Source: Onthophagus taurus
Lineage: Eukaryota > Arthropoda > Insecta > Coleoptera > Scarabaeidae
Length of the DNA stretch: 64,000 nucleotides
Direction: 5' to 3'
Assembly (NCBI RefSeq): GCF_036711975.1
Contig: NC_091966.1
Span: forward strand, 2,673,501-2,737,500
Part shown: one piece after another, positions 11,947-23,106 of the stretch
Layout: each line of letters opens with the position of its first letter
Numbering within the stretch: the stretch's first letter is position 1
Program-made: the position numbers and the translations under genes
Notes under the pieces: generated by a model
The model's input: the letters and a program-made list of their open reading frames with translations, nothing else
What the model was told of the DNA's origin: nothing
The model's database searches: none

Positions 11947-12019
11947 ATTGTTTTTGCTATGTTATTTTTGATTTAATAAATATGAGGTTAAGAAAAAGTT
12001 TAAATTTATTTTTAACATA
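11947..12019. other. Convergent 3' ends of TP53RK and NEK gene
   Basis: Only 73 bp separate the two stop codons. AATAAA for the plus-strand gene is at 11975-11980. AATAAA on the minus strand (TTTATT, 12005-12010) serves the other gene. Cleavage normally falls 10-30 nt past the signal, so the two mature 3' ends should overlap or abut. This follows from the positions, not from transcript data. Confidence 0.65.
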
Positions 12020-13078
12020 TTATTTTTCATCCTCTAAATTACCAAGATTAACACATAACTTTGTTATGTTGTGAGCCATTATTGGATAAGCCATGATATT
12101 AACACATTCTGGGCGATTTTCTGGAGGTATTTGAACGGTTATGTCAATTATATTTTGTAAATCTAAACTGTAGGTGTTGATATCGATTTGTTTACGTTTT
12201 CCTGATTTTATTGATGTTATTATATCGGTGATCTATAATAAGAAGCCAAATTTAATGACATAAAGTTGATATTGTAATAATTTTCTTACACTTCCATCGA
12301 AATATCTATGTAATTCACACAGCTCGTATAAAATACATCCTAAAGACCAAATATCTGATTTTTTATCATAAGGTAATCCATCGCAAATTTCCGGCGCTAA
12401 ATAATTTGTTGTTCCAATTAAAGTAGATGTTTTATCAGTATGGCTACAAAACATTATTAAGAATTAATGATGAATGTTATAATTTTGAGTTAAATTCTTT
12501 ACGTTGCTAATAATTTTGATATCCCAAAATCGCCGATTTTAACAACATCCCCATCCTTGCCGGTTAAAAAAATATTTTCTGGTTTTAAATCTCTGTGAAC
12601 AACTTTTTTTTGATGAATATGTTTTAGCCCCATCACAATTTGGCAAAAAAACTTCATAACCTCCTATAAAATAGTATCATAACGTTTGAATTAAAATTAA
12701 TTTAGAATTTACCGAAAAAGAAAGTCGTTGTTGACGATTTTTGAGTAACTCGTACAAATTCCCATGACTTGCATACTCCATAATAATACATAACGAATTA
12801 TCTTTGATGAAGTTATCGTGATATTTAATCACGTTGGGGTTGTTTAGAGATCGCAAAATTTGTACCTCATTCTTAGCCGTTTGAGATTTTTCGTTATCCG
12901 CGGTTAAACTGATTTCTTTGACGACAATTTTTAATTTGTTGTGTTTTCTTTCGCACAAATACACGGTTCTTGAAAAATAATGTTTTTTTAATCAAAATTA
13001 AAACGAATTAGATTAATTAAATTACCCAAAAGCACCTTTTCCCAATTGGGAAAGAACGTTGTAAGTATTCGCAGACAT
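12020..13078 (-). CDS. NIMA-related (NEK family) Ser/Thr kinase, kinase-domain-only
   Basis: Five exons join in frame: 13026-13078, 12713-12968, 12503-12663, 12290-12443 and 12020-12232. The product is 278 residues. It is almost purely a kinase domain: Gly loop LGKGAFGTVYLCE, catalytic lysine in KIVVKEI, alpha-C glutamate in KNEVQIL, HRD motif [16 protein letters not shown] motif GDFGISK, activation-segment end [13 protein letters not shown] and [16 protein letters not shown]. The last two are typical of NEKs. All core catalytic residues are present. There is no coiled coil, RCC1 or other long C-terminal extension such as most NEKs carry, and the frame closes on a normal stop, so the protein appears naturally short. 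I cannot name the NEK subfamily. The downstream DHRS4 gene's stop is about 110 bp away on the same strand. Confidence 0.9.
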
Positions 13079-13188
13079 TTTTCTTTATGAAAGTGATTCT
13101 TTTTACTTTAAACAGGTTTATTTACAATCGGTTGGAAAAAATTTAAAATGCGTGTAATATTAATCATTTATTTTTATAAAAATTTATT

Positions 13189-16100
13189 TTATAATCTCGA
13201 TGGCATTCCTCCTGCTACGGTCATAGTTTCTCCAGTCATATAATCGGAGTCATTTGAAGCCAAAAATGCAGCTGTAGCTCCCATATCTTGAGGAGTTCCA
13301 AACCTAATTTAATAAAAAAAAACATAAAATTACATAAAAAAAAAGTATAATTATTTACTTATGCATCGGTATTAGAGATAACGATTCATTCCTCGCAAAT
13401 TCATCAGTCGTAATCTAAAAAGAAACGATATTAAAAATAAAAACATTATTAGAGTATATACGAGCATAATAATCAGCGGTATTATTCACTAAGGTTAGGT
13501 TTACTCGCTACGCTCGTGACATAATTAACCTGAGTGAATAATAGCTCGTTATATGTGAGTAGAATACTATACTTTGTCCACGACTACTAATGAAATTGAT
13601 TCCATAAATTTATTTTTTTAAATAGATTTTTGAATAAAGTTTAAACGTCAATATGACACAAATTCAATGTTACCAACTGTAACCGACTTCACCACAATTT
13701 GTCAAAATTAAATGTCAATTTTATGAAACGTCGAAAATTAATTAATTTATGCTTAAATTATTCGAAAAAAGGAATTTTTAATATCAAACGTTTAGAAAGT
13801 CCTAAAGAAATTAAATTAAATTGATGTTTTGTGAAATTTTGACTTTTCAAATAATTATTCAAGTCTGTCAAGTTGATTAGTTATTCACAGAAATGACTAC
13901 CCTTTTCTTTTAGAAAGCTCATTTATAAGGTATGTATATGTATATTATTTATAAGATAGTCGTGGACAAATAATTTTAAATTAAACTTACCGCACCAGCA
14001 AACTTCGTTGGTACAACACCCGGCGCAATTCCGTTCACTTGAATATTATCACTAGCCAATTGTACAGCTGCCGCTTTAATAAGACCTAAAAGCGCTGTTT
14101 TACTTACACAATAAGCACCTAAAAGCTGAAATGTCTAAATCTGTAATCAAATTTTATAACAACGTTTTTATTAATAAATTACTTGATTTGGATGATATGC
14201 CCCAACGGAAGTAACAAAGATAATTTTCCCTTTTCCTCGGTTTCTTAAATGAGGTAAAGCCTCTTGCGCTAAAAGATAAGCAGCTTTTACGTTTATCTCA
14301 AAAATTTTATCCCAAGAAGCTTCAGGGGTCTAAATGAAAAGTAATTAAATAACATTTATGTATAAACTTTGAATATTTACATCTAAAACAGCAGACATTG
14401 TTGGATTTACCGCTGCGTTAGACACTAAAATGTCTAATCCTCCATATTTCGATACAGCCTACAATTAATATTGTTTATAAGTTTTATTATTTAAATTTTT
14501 TTTAAATTTTTATTACTAAATCGAAAAGTTTAGTTCTATCCTCAGCTTTTCCAACATGACACACAATTCCAACAACTTCCAATCCTTCACTTTTCAGTTT
14601 CTTAACAGCTTCGTCAACATTTTTCTGTTTTCTACTGCTAATAATAACACTTGCACCTTCTCTAGCTAATCGTTCAGCAATTCCAAAACCAATACTAAAT
14701 AAATTTAACATTAATGGGAAAGAAAGACTACGGTCGAACTTTAAGCCAACTTTTGTTCTTATACGAGTGTGTCAAATATCTGGAATACAGCCAATAACTT
14801 CGCCACTTGTGGTTTTAAAGAAAAATGTTTCAAATACAAGTTTCCTTGTTAATCGTGGCGCACTTTTTGGCGATATTTGTTTGTTTGTATTGTTTTTTGT
14901 TTCGTTGCTATGGCAACCAACATTGTTATTTTAAATGGGATGCAAATTATCTTTTTGCATACTTTTTGTCTTTATTATTTTAATACAAAGTCGAAACAGA
15001 TCAACTTGTGCCACGAAGTGAAACCTACAGCAGTAGATTTAGCCGCACGTCTCTCAAGACGGTTAAACCCGAATTATTTTAGCTCTAGGTCTTGTGTTAC
15101 TTGTAGTGATAGTGCAAAACTAGATTTAACGCTAGATGTAGAACTAGAAATATTCGGATTTAGCAGCACGTCTCTCAAGAGGGCTAAACCCGAATTATTC
15201 TAGTTCTAGGTCTTGTGTTAGTTCTAGTGATAATGCTAGTATAAAACTATTGGGTTTAGACCCGGTACTTTCTAGTTCTAGGTTTAGTGTAAGTTCTAGT
15301 TTTAGTTCAATAAAAATATACAACATAGTGATATCTTATGCTAACTAGCGCTACTTACCACTGTCTCTAGAACTAACATTAGACCTACAACTAGAAACAT
15401 TCGGGCTTAGCCGCACGTCTCTCAAGACTGATAGTGCTAGTGCAAAACTAGGTAAACTTGGACATGCTATAAACTAGTCTCTATTTATTTAGACAAGTTT
15501 TTAATGACTATCAACTAATTTTTAGTCATTTTGAGCAACATGGATTCTTTAAAAACTAGTTGTTAATGATTTAGACAACTATAAAATTATTCTCAACCAG
15601 TTTTCAATGATTTTGAATAACATAAGATGTCTATGAAGTTATTTCCAATCATTTTGAACAATTTTGCTACCTTATAAATTAATTTTAGAAAATGTTGGTG
15701 CAGTTTTCAGTTATTCTGGGCAACCTGGACTTGCTATAAACTAGTCCTTATACGTTTAGATAAGTTTTTAATGACTATCAACTAGTTTTCAGTCATTTTG
15801 AGCAACATGGATTGTCTAATATCTAGTTGTTAATCATTTAGACAAGTATAAAAGTATGCTCAACCAATTGTCAATGATTTTGAATAACATGAGATAGCTA
15901 TGAACCTATTTCGAAACATTTTGCTACCTTATAAAGCAATTTTGGACAATGTTGGTGCAGTTTTCAGTTATTCTGAGCAACCTAAACTTGCTATAAACTA
16001 GTCCTTATACATTTAGACAAGCTTTTAATGACTATCAACTAGTTTTCAGTCATTTTGAGCAACATGGATTCTTTAAAAACTAGTTGTTAATGATTTAGAC

Positions 16101-17744
16101 AACTATAAAATTATGCTCAACCAGTTTTCAATGATTTTGAATAATTTTGCTACCTTATAAACCAATGTTGGATAATGTTGGTGCAGTTTTCAGTTATTCT
16201 GAGCAACCTAAACTTGCTATAAACTAGTCCTTATACATTTAGACAAGTTTTTAATGACTATCAACTAGTTTTCAGTCATTTTGAGCAACATGGATTCTTT
16301 AAAAACTAGTTGTTAATCATTTAGACAAGTATAAAATTATGATCAACCAATTCGCAATGATTTTGAATAACATGAGATGGCTATTTCGAAACATATTCAA
16401 AAATTTTGCTACGTAATAAAGAAATTTTGGACAATGTTGGTGCAGTTTTCAATCGTTCTGAGCAACCTAGAACTTACATACTTTCTAGTTCTAGGTTTAG
16501 TGTTAGTTCTAGTTTTACACTAGCACTGTTACTATATAGAACTAACACTATAACTAGAACTAGAATCATTTGGGTTTAGCCGCAAGTCTCTAAAGACGGC
16601 TAAACCCGAATGATTTTAGTTCTAGATATAGTGTTACTTCTAGTTTTACACTAGCACTGTTATTATGTAGAATTAACACTATAACTAGAAATAAAATTAT
16701 TCAAGGTTAATGTTAAGTATTGTTATTGAGCTATAACGGACACTGATATACTTCTTTTTTAGGACTGTATGTAGACTTTTTTGAATAAAGATATGATTAT
16801 GTTTTGTGTTCTTCTTGATTAATAATAACTTATATAGTTTTTATGTAAAATATGGAAATAATGTGAACTTCTTACATGTTTTGTTAAAAAATTTCATTGA
16901 ATTACATTTCGGGAGTTGAGATATTATCATTTTCCAGGCTGTATTTAGACTTTATTGTATCACTGTATGCAAAAAAATATATGCATTCCATTTAAAATAA
17001 CAAAGTTGGTTACCATAGCAACAAACTAGTAAATATCGCCAAAAATTTGCCACAATTAATAAAGAAACTTGTATTTGAAACATATTTCTTTAAAGCCACA
17101 AATGGCGAAGTTATTGGCTATATTCCAGACTTTTGACACACCTGTATACATTTATTATTTTTATACAGCTGTATCTGAATGACGTTCCTAAACTTCAGGT
17201 CGCGTTTCTTTAGCGAATTTTAAGGGTATTTTCCAAAGAAATTGTATAACAAATTAACAAGTTATACAATTTCTTTGGTATTTTCTCATATGAACTATGA
17301 GCGACGTCGGCTCCCCTGGGGAGCTACATCCCTCCAAAAATTGCGGAAAATTTAATTTTTTGTAATTTGTACTTTCAATATTCCCTTTTAAGTTACTAAA
17401 CGTTTATAGTTCTTGTGAAAAAAAAAATTAAACCAAAAATTTCCGCCATTTTTGAAGGGGCGTAGCTCAGCTCGTAGTTCCTTGAAGTTTGGAAACGTCA
17501 TTTAAATACACCTGTATATACAAAATTTTTTTTATGTTGTAATTATTATTATTTTTTTCTCTCTTTCTCTAACATTAATTTAGATAAAAAAAGGTATAAA
17601 TTTAATTTACCCATCTGTTGAAGCTGTTACAATAGCAACTTTTCCTTTTAAACGATCTTTAGCAAAATAACTCATCTTCTTGTTTAGGTAGTACTTGTCC
17701 AGCAAACGATTTGTTGGTACTGAACAAGCATGACTTGCACTCAT
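13189..17744 (-). CDS. DHRS4: DHRS4-type short-chain dehydrogenase/reductase, copy A
   Basis: NADP(H)-dependent carbonyl/retinal reductase family, peroxisomal in other animals. Seven exons join in frame: 17611-17744, 14517-14694, 14381-14458, 14183-14329, 13991-14125, 13359-13414 and 13189-13303, giving 280 residues. The Rossmann start is [20 protein letters not shown] (T-G-x3-G-x-G type), followed by the DHRS4-specific SSRKQKNVD and [10 protein letters not shown]. Then come VSNAAVNP (NNAG position), the catalytic serine in [10 protein letters not shown] and the YxxxK pair in [11 protein letters not shown]. The C-terminus PSRL is a type 1 peroxisomal signal. Exon 5 begins after CTTTTAG-like sequence; using TTCAG at 14126-14128 as acceptor preserves frame. 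Intron 1 is 2.9 kb and filled by a transposon. It forms a tandem pair with copy B and has the same exon lengths apart from exon 1. Confidence 0.94.
13573..13970. repeat. ~400-bp MITE-like inverted-repeat element in DHRS4-A intron
   Basis: TTTGTCCACGACTA at 13573-13586 is matched by its inverse TAGTCGTGGACAAA at 13957-13970. A second small palindrome lies just outside at about 13482-13550 (ATTATTCACT...AGTGAATAAT around GGTTAGG/TTAACC). There is no open frame. Target duplications are not clear, so the exact borders are uncertain. Confidence 0.6.
15030..15480. repeat. CTAG-rich palindromic repeat, left cluster in the 2.4-kb element
   Basis: Several alternations of CTAGTTCTAGGTCTTGTGTT and inverted CTAGAACTAG motifs with hinges TTTAGCCGCACGTCTCTC and AAGACGG...TAAACCCG. 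A partner cluster at 16470-16710 sits in the other half of the host element. Same family as the clusters at 5440, 33150 and 39905. Confidence 0.85.
15455..16470. repeat. ~225-260-bp tandem array, about four units
   Basis: The block GCTATAAACTAGTC followed by TTTAGACAAG, TTTTAATGACTATCAACTAG and TTTTGAGCAACATGGATT recurs starting at about 15465, 15732, 15989 and 16214. Later units carry small deletions. Each unit itself contains diverged sub-repeats of the TTTTCAGTCATTTTGAGCAAC type. Non-coding. Confidence 0.85.
16470..16710. repeat. CTAG-rich palindromic repeat, right cluster in the 2.4-kb element
   Basis: Begins CTTTCTAGTTCTAGGTTTAG, then TTTTACACTAGCACTGTTA and inverted CTAGAACTAGAATCATT, then the hinge TTTAGCCGCAAGTCTC and TAAAGACGGCTAAACCC, then a second round. 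It flanks the tandem array on its right side as the 15030 cluster does on its left. Confidence 0.82.
17166..17514. repeat. 349-bp TA-flanked MITE with a strong internal hairpin
   Basis: Ends CAGCTGTATCTGAATGACGTT and the inverse AACGTCATTTAAATACACCTG are bordered by TA on both sides. A perfect hairpin sits at 17233-17278: 18-bp arms CCAAAGAAATTGTATAAC and GTTATACAATTTCTTTGG with a 10-nt loop. It lies only about 20 bp from the right end of the 2.4-kb element, also in DHRS4-A intron 1. Confidence 0.75.
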
Positions 17745-17982
17745 TTGAATGAGCAGAGTCCATTTAAGTAGATAATCATAATAATTGTAGATAAGGATGA
17801 ATATTTTTTTTATGACATAAGTGAGGTTATGTTTGTAACATTGAGGTTATCAAGAGATAATAAATTACGAAATCAAATAAAAAATTCTTGAATTTGCGTC
17901 AGTTTTATTTAATTAAACAAAAAAAAAATAGAATTAAAAAATAACTTTTATTAAATTTCATATTTAAACATTTAAGGTGATT

Positions 17983-19228
17983 TTAAAGTCTCGATTGCAT
18001 GCCCCCGGCTGGAACAATAACCTCCCCGGTTATATAATTCGCATCGTTTGACACCAAAAATGCAACAACCCCTGATATATCATCAACTTCTCCAAATCTG
18101 AAACAAATCGTTTATGTATTGAGTTAAAATTTTTAATTCTTTATAACCTTTTCATTGGGATTCCAGACATAGTTTCTTCACCATATCCATCATTAGAAGT
18201 TAACTAAAACCCAATAAAAATTATTTAAGTAATAATTTAAACAGTATTTAATTTACCACTTGTGAAAATTTGGTTTTTATAATTCCAGGTGCAACACAAT
18301 TCACTTGAATATTTTCAGATGCTAATTGTACTGCTGCTGCTCTACTTAACCCAATTAATGCTGTTTTACTCACTGAGTACACACCTAGGGCCTAAATAAT
18401 AAAATAATTTAATACTTAAAATTTTAATTTAATTTGTGTGGAACTTTTTTAATAACCTCAAAAGGTTGGTACCCAGCGATAGATGAAATAAAAACAATTT
18501 TTCCCCCTTTATTTTTTCTTAAATGTGGAAGAGAGTCTTTTGCTAACATATAAGCAGATTTGACATTTATATCAAAAACTTTATCCCACGATTGCTCCTC
18601 ACACTAAAATAAATAAATTAATAAACCAAAATTTGTTGGATGAAATTAACTTACATCTAAAACCCCTCCAACAGTTGGATTTACAGCTGCATTTGATACC
18701 AAAATATTTAACCCACCAAATTTATCTAAAGTCTTTAATAAAAAGATTGATTATGTTTTTCTTATTATCATTTAGTGTTAATTTACCTCTTTGAATAATT
18801 TGTTTCTATCTTGGGGGTTACCTACGTGACAAACCAATCCTGTGGCTTCAATTTTTTGTGATTTTAACTTTTCGATGGCAGCGTCTACATTTTTTTGCTT
18901 TCTACTGCTTATTACTACTTTTGCACCCTCTAAACCTAATCGTTCAGCAATTCCATATCCAATACTAACAAATTAACGCTTAATTTAAAATAATTATGTT
19001 TAAATTTATACTTTAATGTTTATACAGATACTTCAAAATTAAATTTGTTGTAGGGGGCCAATAATTTTCTTTTTGAAACACCTGTATTTTATAATTAAAT
19101 AATTACCCTTCTGTTGAGGCTGTTACAATTGCTACTTTTCCATCTAATCTATTTTTGGGAACATAACTAATATTTCTTGCTGAAGAAATTAACTTGCGAG
19201 ATGAAAGTAAAAGCTTATTAAATAACAT
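17983..19228 (-). CDS. DHRS4: DHRS4-type short-chain dehydrogenase/reductase, copy B
   Basis: Paralogue of the adjacent copy A. Seven exons join in frame: 19107-19228, 18787-18964, 18655-18732, 18457-18603, 18257-18391, 18148-18203 and 17983-18097, giving 276 residues. Exons 2 to 7 have exactly the lengths of copy A (178, 78, 147, 135, 56, 115). Motifs: [56 protein letters not shown], catalytic [10 protein letters not shown], YxxxK in [11 protein letters not shown], and a C-terminal QSRL peroxisomal signal. The N-terminus differs from copy [20 protein letters not shown] is basic, Ser/Leu-rich and lacks acids, as in mitochondrial presequences. Dual targeting is possible. All introns are short. 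Tandem duplication is the simplest origin. Confidence 0.94.
19025..19084. repeat. ~60-bp mini inverted-repeat element in DHRS4-B intron 1
   Basis: CAGATACTTCAAAATT at the left and the inverse-like TTTTTGAAACACCTG at the right, each bordered by TA. It is probably a deletion remnant of a longer TA-inserting element with CAGGTGTTTC-type ends. Confidence 0.4.
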
Positions 19229-19379
19229 TTTTTTTTAAGAAATTATTTTATATAAATGTTATTAATCTCTGAACTTTGATCATCGGCTATAAAGAATTTA
19301 AATTAGCGAAATAAATTAAGCAGTAAACATAAAAGTTAGGCCAACAAAAGTAAATTTTTGCTGATTAACTAGTTGTCTA

Positions 19380-19640
19380 ATCTTCAGAGTTGGAATGCAA
19401 GAAGGGCTGCTGATTTTGCAGTACATATACGAAATTTTCAAAAAATTTGATCCAAAACGAAAAAAATCAAGTTTAAAGAATGACTTTAATGCAGATGATA
19501 ATTCCGCCTCAAATTAAAAAGAGAAAATTCCTGTCGATTACGATGACAACAAGAAGGGGAAAAAAGATAAAGAAATCGTGCACAATAAACATTACCCAAT
19601 TTCTGGTTCACTAATTAGAGAAAAAGCAAACTAATTGGCT
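19380..19640 (+). other. Unidentified lysine-rich coding remnant
   Basis: A nearly open frame reads LLILQYIYEIFKKFDPKRKK, one stop, then KEKIPVDYDDNKKGKKDKEI and a final stop after LIREKAN. The composition suggests a decayed exon or retrocopy of a charged protein, but I do not recognise it. It is also compatible with chance in AT-rich DNA. Confidence 0.25.
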
Positions 19641-19799
19641 CGTGAGGACTCTTCAGCTAGTGTACGGTGGTTCAAGTTTAGACAAAGACACAATATTGTT
19701 TATAAGTCAGTATGTGGTGAAAGTGCGTCCTTAAGTCTCTTAAGTAGCGTGTCTCATTCTAGAAGAACTGATCTACAGTAAGCCAAGTCTCTCTTCAGC

Positions 19800-20062
19800 T
19801 CACAGTCCAATCCTATGTTTGGCCATCACAAATGATATACCAACTGCTGGCTCTGACCTCACAAACGCTTTAGCGCTGCCCTCTCGTGCTAGCTCATCTG
19901 CCGCTTCATTGCCAGCAACCCCAGAGTACCCTGAGACCCAAATCAGAGAAACTCTGTTATCACAACTCAATCTGTTTAAAGTTCTATTACAGTCATTAAC
20001 TAGAGCCGATACCGTTTTCACGGCCTTCAGCGCCTGGAGAGCGGCTTAATTGTATGAGAAAA
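19800..20062 (-). mobile_element. Non-LTR retroelement RNase H, C-terminal half
   Basis: The minus strand encodes AALQALKAVKTVSALVNDC, RVSLIWVSGYSGVAGNEAAD and ELAREGSAKAF, the second half of a retroelement RNase H domain (WVSGH-SGVxGNExAD block; the expected histidine is tyrosine here). The first half (DGSK block) lies at 23107-23478 on the same strand, so one copy appears to be split by about 3 kb of later insertions. Confidence 0.75.
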
Positions 20063-20401
20063 ATCGTACTGACATGTTCTTCACCTCTCTCTCTCAAGAA
20101 GGATTTTAGCACCCATGTCAATAGCAAATACTTCCGCCTAGAATACAGTACAGTACATACCCAGGCTATAACATATACGGACTGTAACTCAATTCAACGT
20201 GAAAAAAGGGCATTTCTATCTCAATTATAACTAGAGAATAATACCCGACAGCTTTGGAATATGCTCAGAAACTTTTACTGACGTTAATAGTATAATTTTT
20301 TTTTTCTTTCTTCACAAAGTAATAGTATTGGCGATCAGTAGCTAATTAACTATTATAATTCTAATCGCTTATCCACTATTGACCAGGAACTCTCGTTCAG
20401 T

Positions 20402-21908
20402 ATGGCTTCAGAAGTAGAGGTACTTAACGCGTTGAACTCTATAAAAACAAATGCTGTTGGTTGTGACAATATAAGTAGGCAAATGTTGCTGATGTCCTGC
20501 CTTCCTTCCCCACTTATGTCACATTTTCAGTTTTGTATAGAGCATGGTGTTGATCCTGATGTGGGGAAAATAGGTTCGGTTATTCCGGTACCTAAGAACA
20601 GCAGTTGTAAGGATTTGAATGATTTTAGACCTATTAGTATTCTGCCAGTGCTTTCAAAACTTTTCGAGATAATTATTTCTGCCAGAATTACGAAACATGT
20701 TGATTAATTTCCCATGCTGTCTAACAAGCAGTCAGGTTTTCGAAAAGGATTTAGTTGTACATCTGCTCTTCTTGACGTGACGGATGACATGCTGAGAGGA
20801 ATTGATAGCGGGTGTATTACAGCTCTTGTGTTGCTTGATTTTTCAAAGGCATTTGACACTCTACATCACTTAACTCTTATTTCGATATTGCATTACGTCG
20901 GGTTCCCCCATTGGCTGTTCGTCTGATTAGTAATTACTTAGACCATCGATCTCAGTTCGTAAAGGTGGATGGCAAATGTTCAGAGACAATCTCTATGATA
21001 TCCGGTGTACCTCAGGGATCTATTCTGGGTCCAATATTGTATTTAATATACACATTTAATCTTATTAGTCAATTAAAATTTTACAGAAGTCATATGTATG
21101 CAGATCATACGCAAGTTTATTATACCTTGATGGACTGCTTAGTTATGTTAAGAGTTATGTTTCTCTTACTATTAATTCTGCCAAGTCGAATGTTGTTGTT
21201 TTTAACGGATGTGGTGAAGATTTGCAACTTGACAATGTTAAACTTGGTATTTCATCTGAGGTTCGCAATCTTGGAATCATTTTAGATTCAGGAGACATAT
21301 TAGTGGACTTCTACAGCGTGCATATTCTGCTATCAAGATCTTATATAGTAGTAGACATATCTTGAGCCAAAAATTGAAAATTCATTGTTGTGAGGCGCTT
21401 GTACTCTCTTTATTTACTTTTGGAGACGCTCTTTACCACTCCTGTATTGATAGTACGTATAGGGATAGGATTCAGAGAGTGCAAAATGCTTACTTGCGTT
21501 TTATTTTCAGCTTTAAAAAGCGTGACAGGATTTCTCATACATTGTCCTGGGCAGGTTGGCTTAATAGGCATCGAGTCTTACACACATTGTTTATATCACA
21601 AAGTTTTGTTGTTTAAAACTCCTCCTTATTTATACAATAAGATTTCTTTCCGGACTGACGTTCATAACATTAATATCAGGCGCAGGAATGCATTGACGAT
21701 TCCGCGGTATCGCACAGAGACTTTTAAGAGGTCCTTTTCGTACTGTGTCGCCGTTAAATATAATGCGATTCCGGATTCTTTGAGGCTGGAGAGTGTGCGG
21801 GGTTATAGGACTAATTGTAAGTTGAGATGTTACCTATTTAATGTACAACTCAACCGGTGCTGGAAATTGCTCGTGAGAGTCGGACTGTTTATTCTAGAAT
21901 GTTCTTAA
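20402..21908 (+). mobile_element. Jockey-like non-LTR retrotransposon reverse transcriptase, frameshifted
   Basis: Consecutive frames give RT blocks in order: IKTNAVGCDNISRQMLLMS, GSVIPVPKNSS, LNDFRPISILPVLSKLFEI, KQSGFRKGFSCTSALLDV, LLDFSKAFDTLHH, ISGVPQGSILGPILYLIYT and a YADD-box relic (MYADHTQVYY), then C-terminal thumb-like sequence including SLFTFGDALYHSCID. Reading requires frame changes near 20710, 20920, 21130 and 21300, and the YADD box is mutated, so the copy is dead. The last open frame ends at 21908. The clade is called from block order and wording only. Confidence 0.85.
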
Positions 21909-21961
21909 GAATGTTTATGCTATTTTTCTTTAAAAAAAAATTTTTTCTGATATAGAATTAT

Positions 21962-23018
21962 CCTTGTTTATAGATATACAGTGTGTCCCGGGATAGGTGA
22001 AACGACTCTTATAAAATGTGAATTTTTTTTGATATTAAATGTCATCTTTTGGGTTTCAGCCCTGCTTGGTTAAAGACTAATTTAGAACATATTTTCAAAT
22101 TTTTAAAAACAAGTGACTGTTGACACTGAAGCGAAAACTTCTTGTATCTGATAAAGTACCTTTTCTGTTTACAGTATGGTAAAATGTTACTCAGAAATTT
22201 TATTCAGAATGAAAAGTTATGGCCATATGCAAATTTTCGGAATCGTCGGCCTACTTTGATAAAACCCATTTTTAATTATTTTCGTCAATAGTACTTTATT
22301 ACGATTTTTTGTTTTGAGATTCAGATTATTCGGAAAAAATAAACGAACCGTTCTTAAAATGTTCACAAAAAATTAAGTGTGTGTTCGCCCACAAAGAAAA
22401 CAGTTAATTATAGCTAACAGTTAATCAGTTTCATCATAATTTTTTTTCTTAGAGTGAATACTTCCTGCTGCAAGAAATCTTTTGATTAAACGCCAACAAG
22501 TACTTCTTTTAATTCCAGTACTTGGAAATTTTTCACTAAATAAAGCAATAACCACATTTATCGGGTTTTCCCCGGTTCCATTGAATCACGTAAACTTTTT
22601 CCTCTAATGTTAACATTGTATTTGTAAAACACTTTAAATTTACTAAATTACAGTTTGACAGATTAACAGTGACAGGAAAGCAATTTTGTTTTTCCATGAC
22701 AGTCTTTGTTAAAAATAAAATTGTTTGATAAATCCGAAAATTTGCATATGGCCATAGTTTTTCATTCTGAACAAAACTTCTTAGTAACACTTTCACGTAC
22801 TGTAAACAGAAAAGGTACTTTACCTGCCACAAAAAGAGTTTTTCTTTCACTGTCAACGCTCACTTGTTTTTAAAAAATTGAAAATATGTTTAAAATTAGT
22901 CTTTAATCAAGCAGGGCTAAACCCCAAAAAATGACAATTAATATCGAAAAAAATTTACCTTTTATAAGAGTCGTTTCACCTATCCAGGGACACACTGTAT
23001 GTATATCTATAAACAAGG
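21962..23018. mobile_element. ~1-kb DNA element with ~270-bp terminal inverted repeats
   Basis: CAGTGTGTCCCGGGATAGG from 21979 matches the inverse of 22979-22997, with TA outside. The match continues inward for about 270 bp on each side, to AAAAGTTATGGCCATATGCA on the left and its inverse near 22740. It also extends outward through TTGTTTATAGATATA (21963-21978) and its inverse (23002-23017), so the true termini may lie further out. The centre (22260-22730) has no convincing transposase. Open frames here are inverted-repeat artefacts. Confidence 0.75.
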
Positions 23019-23106
23019 GTAAGATAATAATCTTGTTTTGTTTTTTTTTTTTTATTATTGTTTTCTTTCTTTTTTTGCTAGGACTAATGAAAAACATTAG
23101 CAGTTA

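Larger units (their letters stand above)
14764..17144. mobile_element. 2.4-kb TA-flanked DNA transposon without transposase, in DHRS4-A intron 1
   Basis: Roughly 200-bp terminal inverted repeats: left 14764-14970 (GTGTGTCAAA, AGCCAATAACTTCGCCA, TTTCAAATACAAGTTTC, TTTTTGGCGATATTT, TTGCTATGG, AACCAAC) reappears inverted at 16940-17144. TA borders both ends (14762-14763, 17145-17146). The interior holds the CTAG-rich palindromic repeat at each side and a roughly 250-bp tandem array in the middle, with no coding region. It looks like a non-autonomous, Tc1/mariner-superfamily-sized element that captured satellite DNA. Superfamily is inferred from the TA target and CAGGTGTGTC-type end. Confidence 0.78.
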
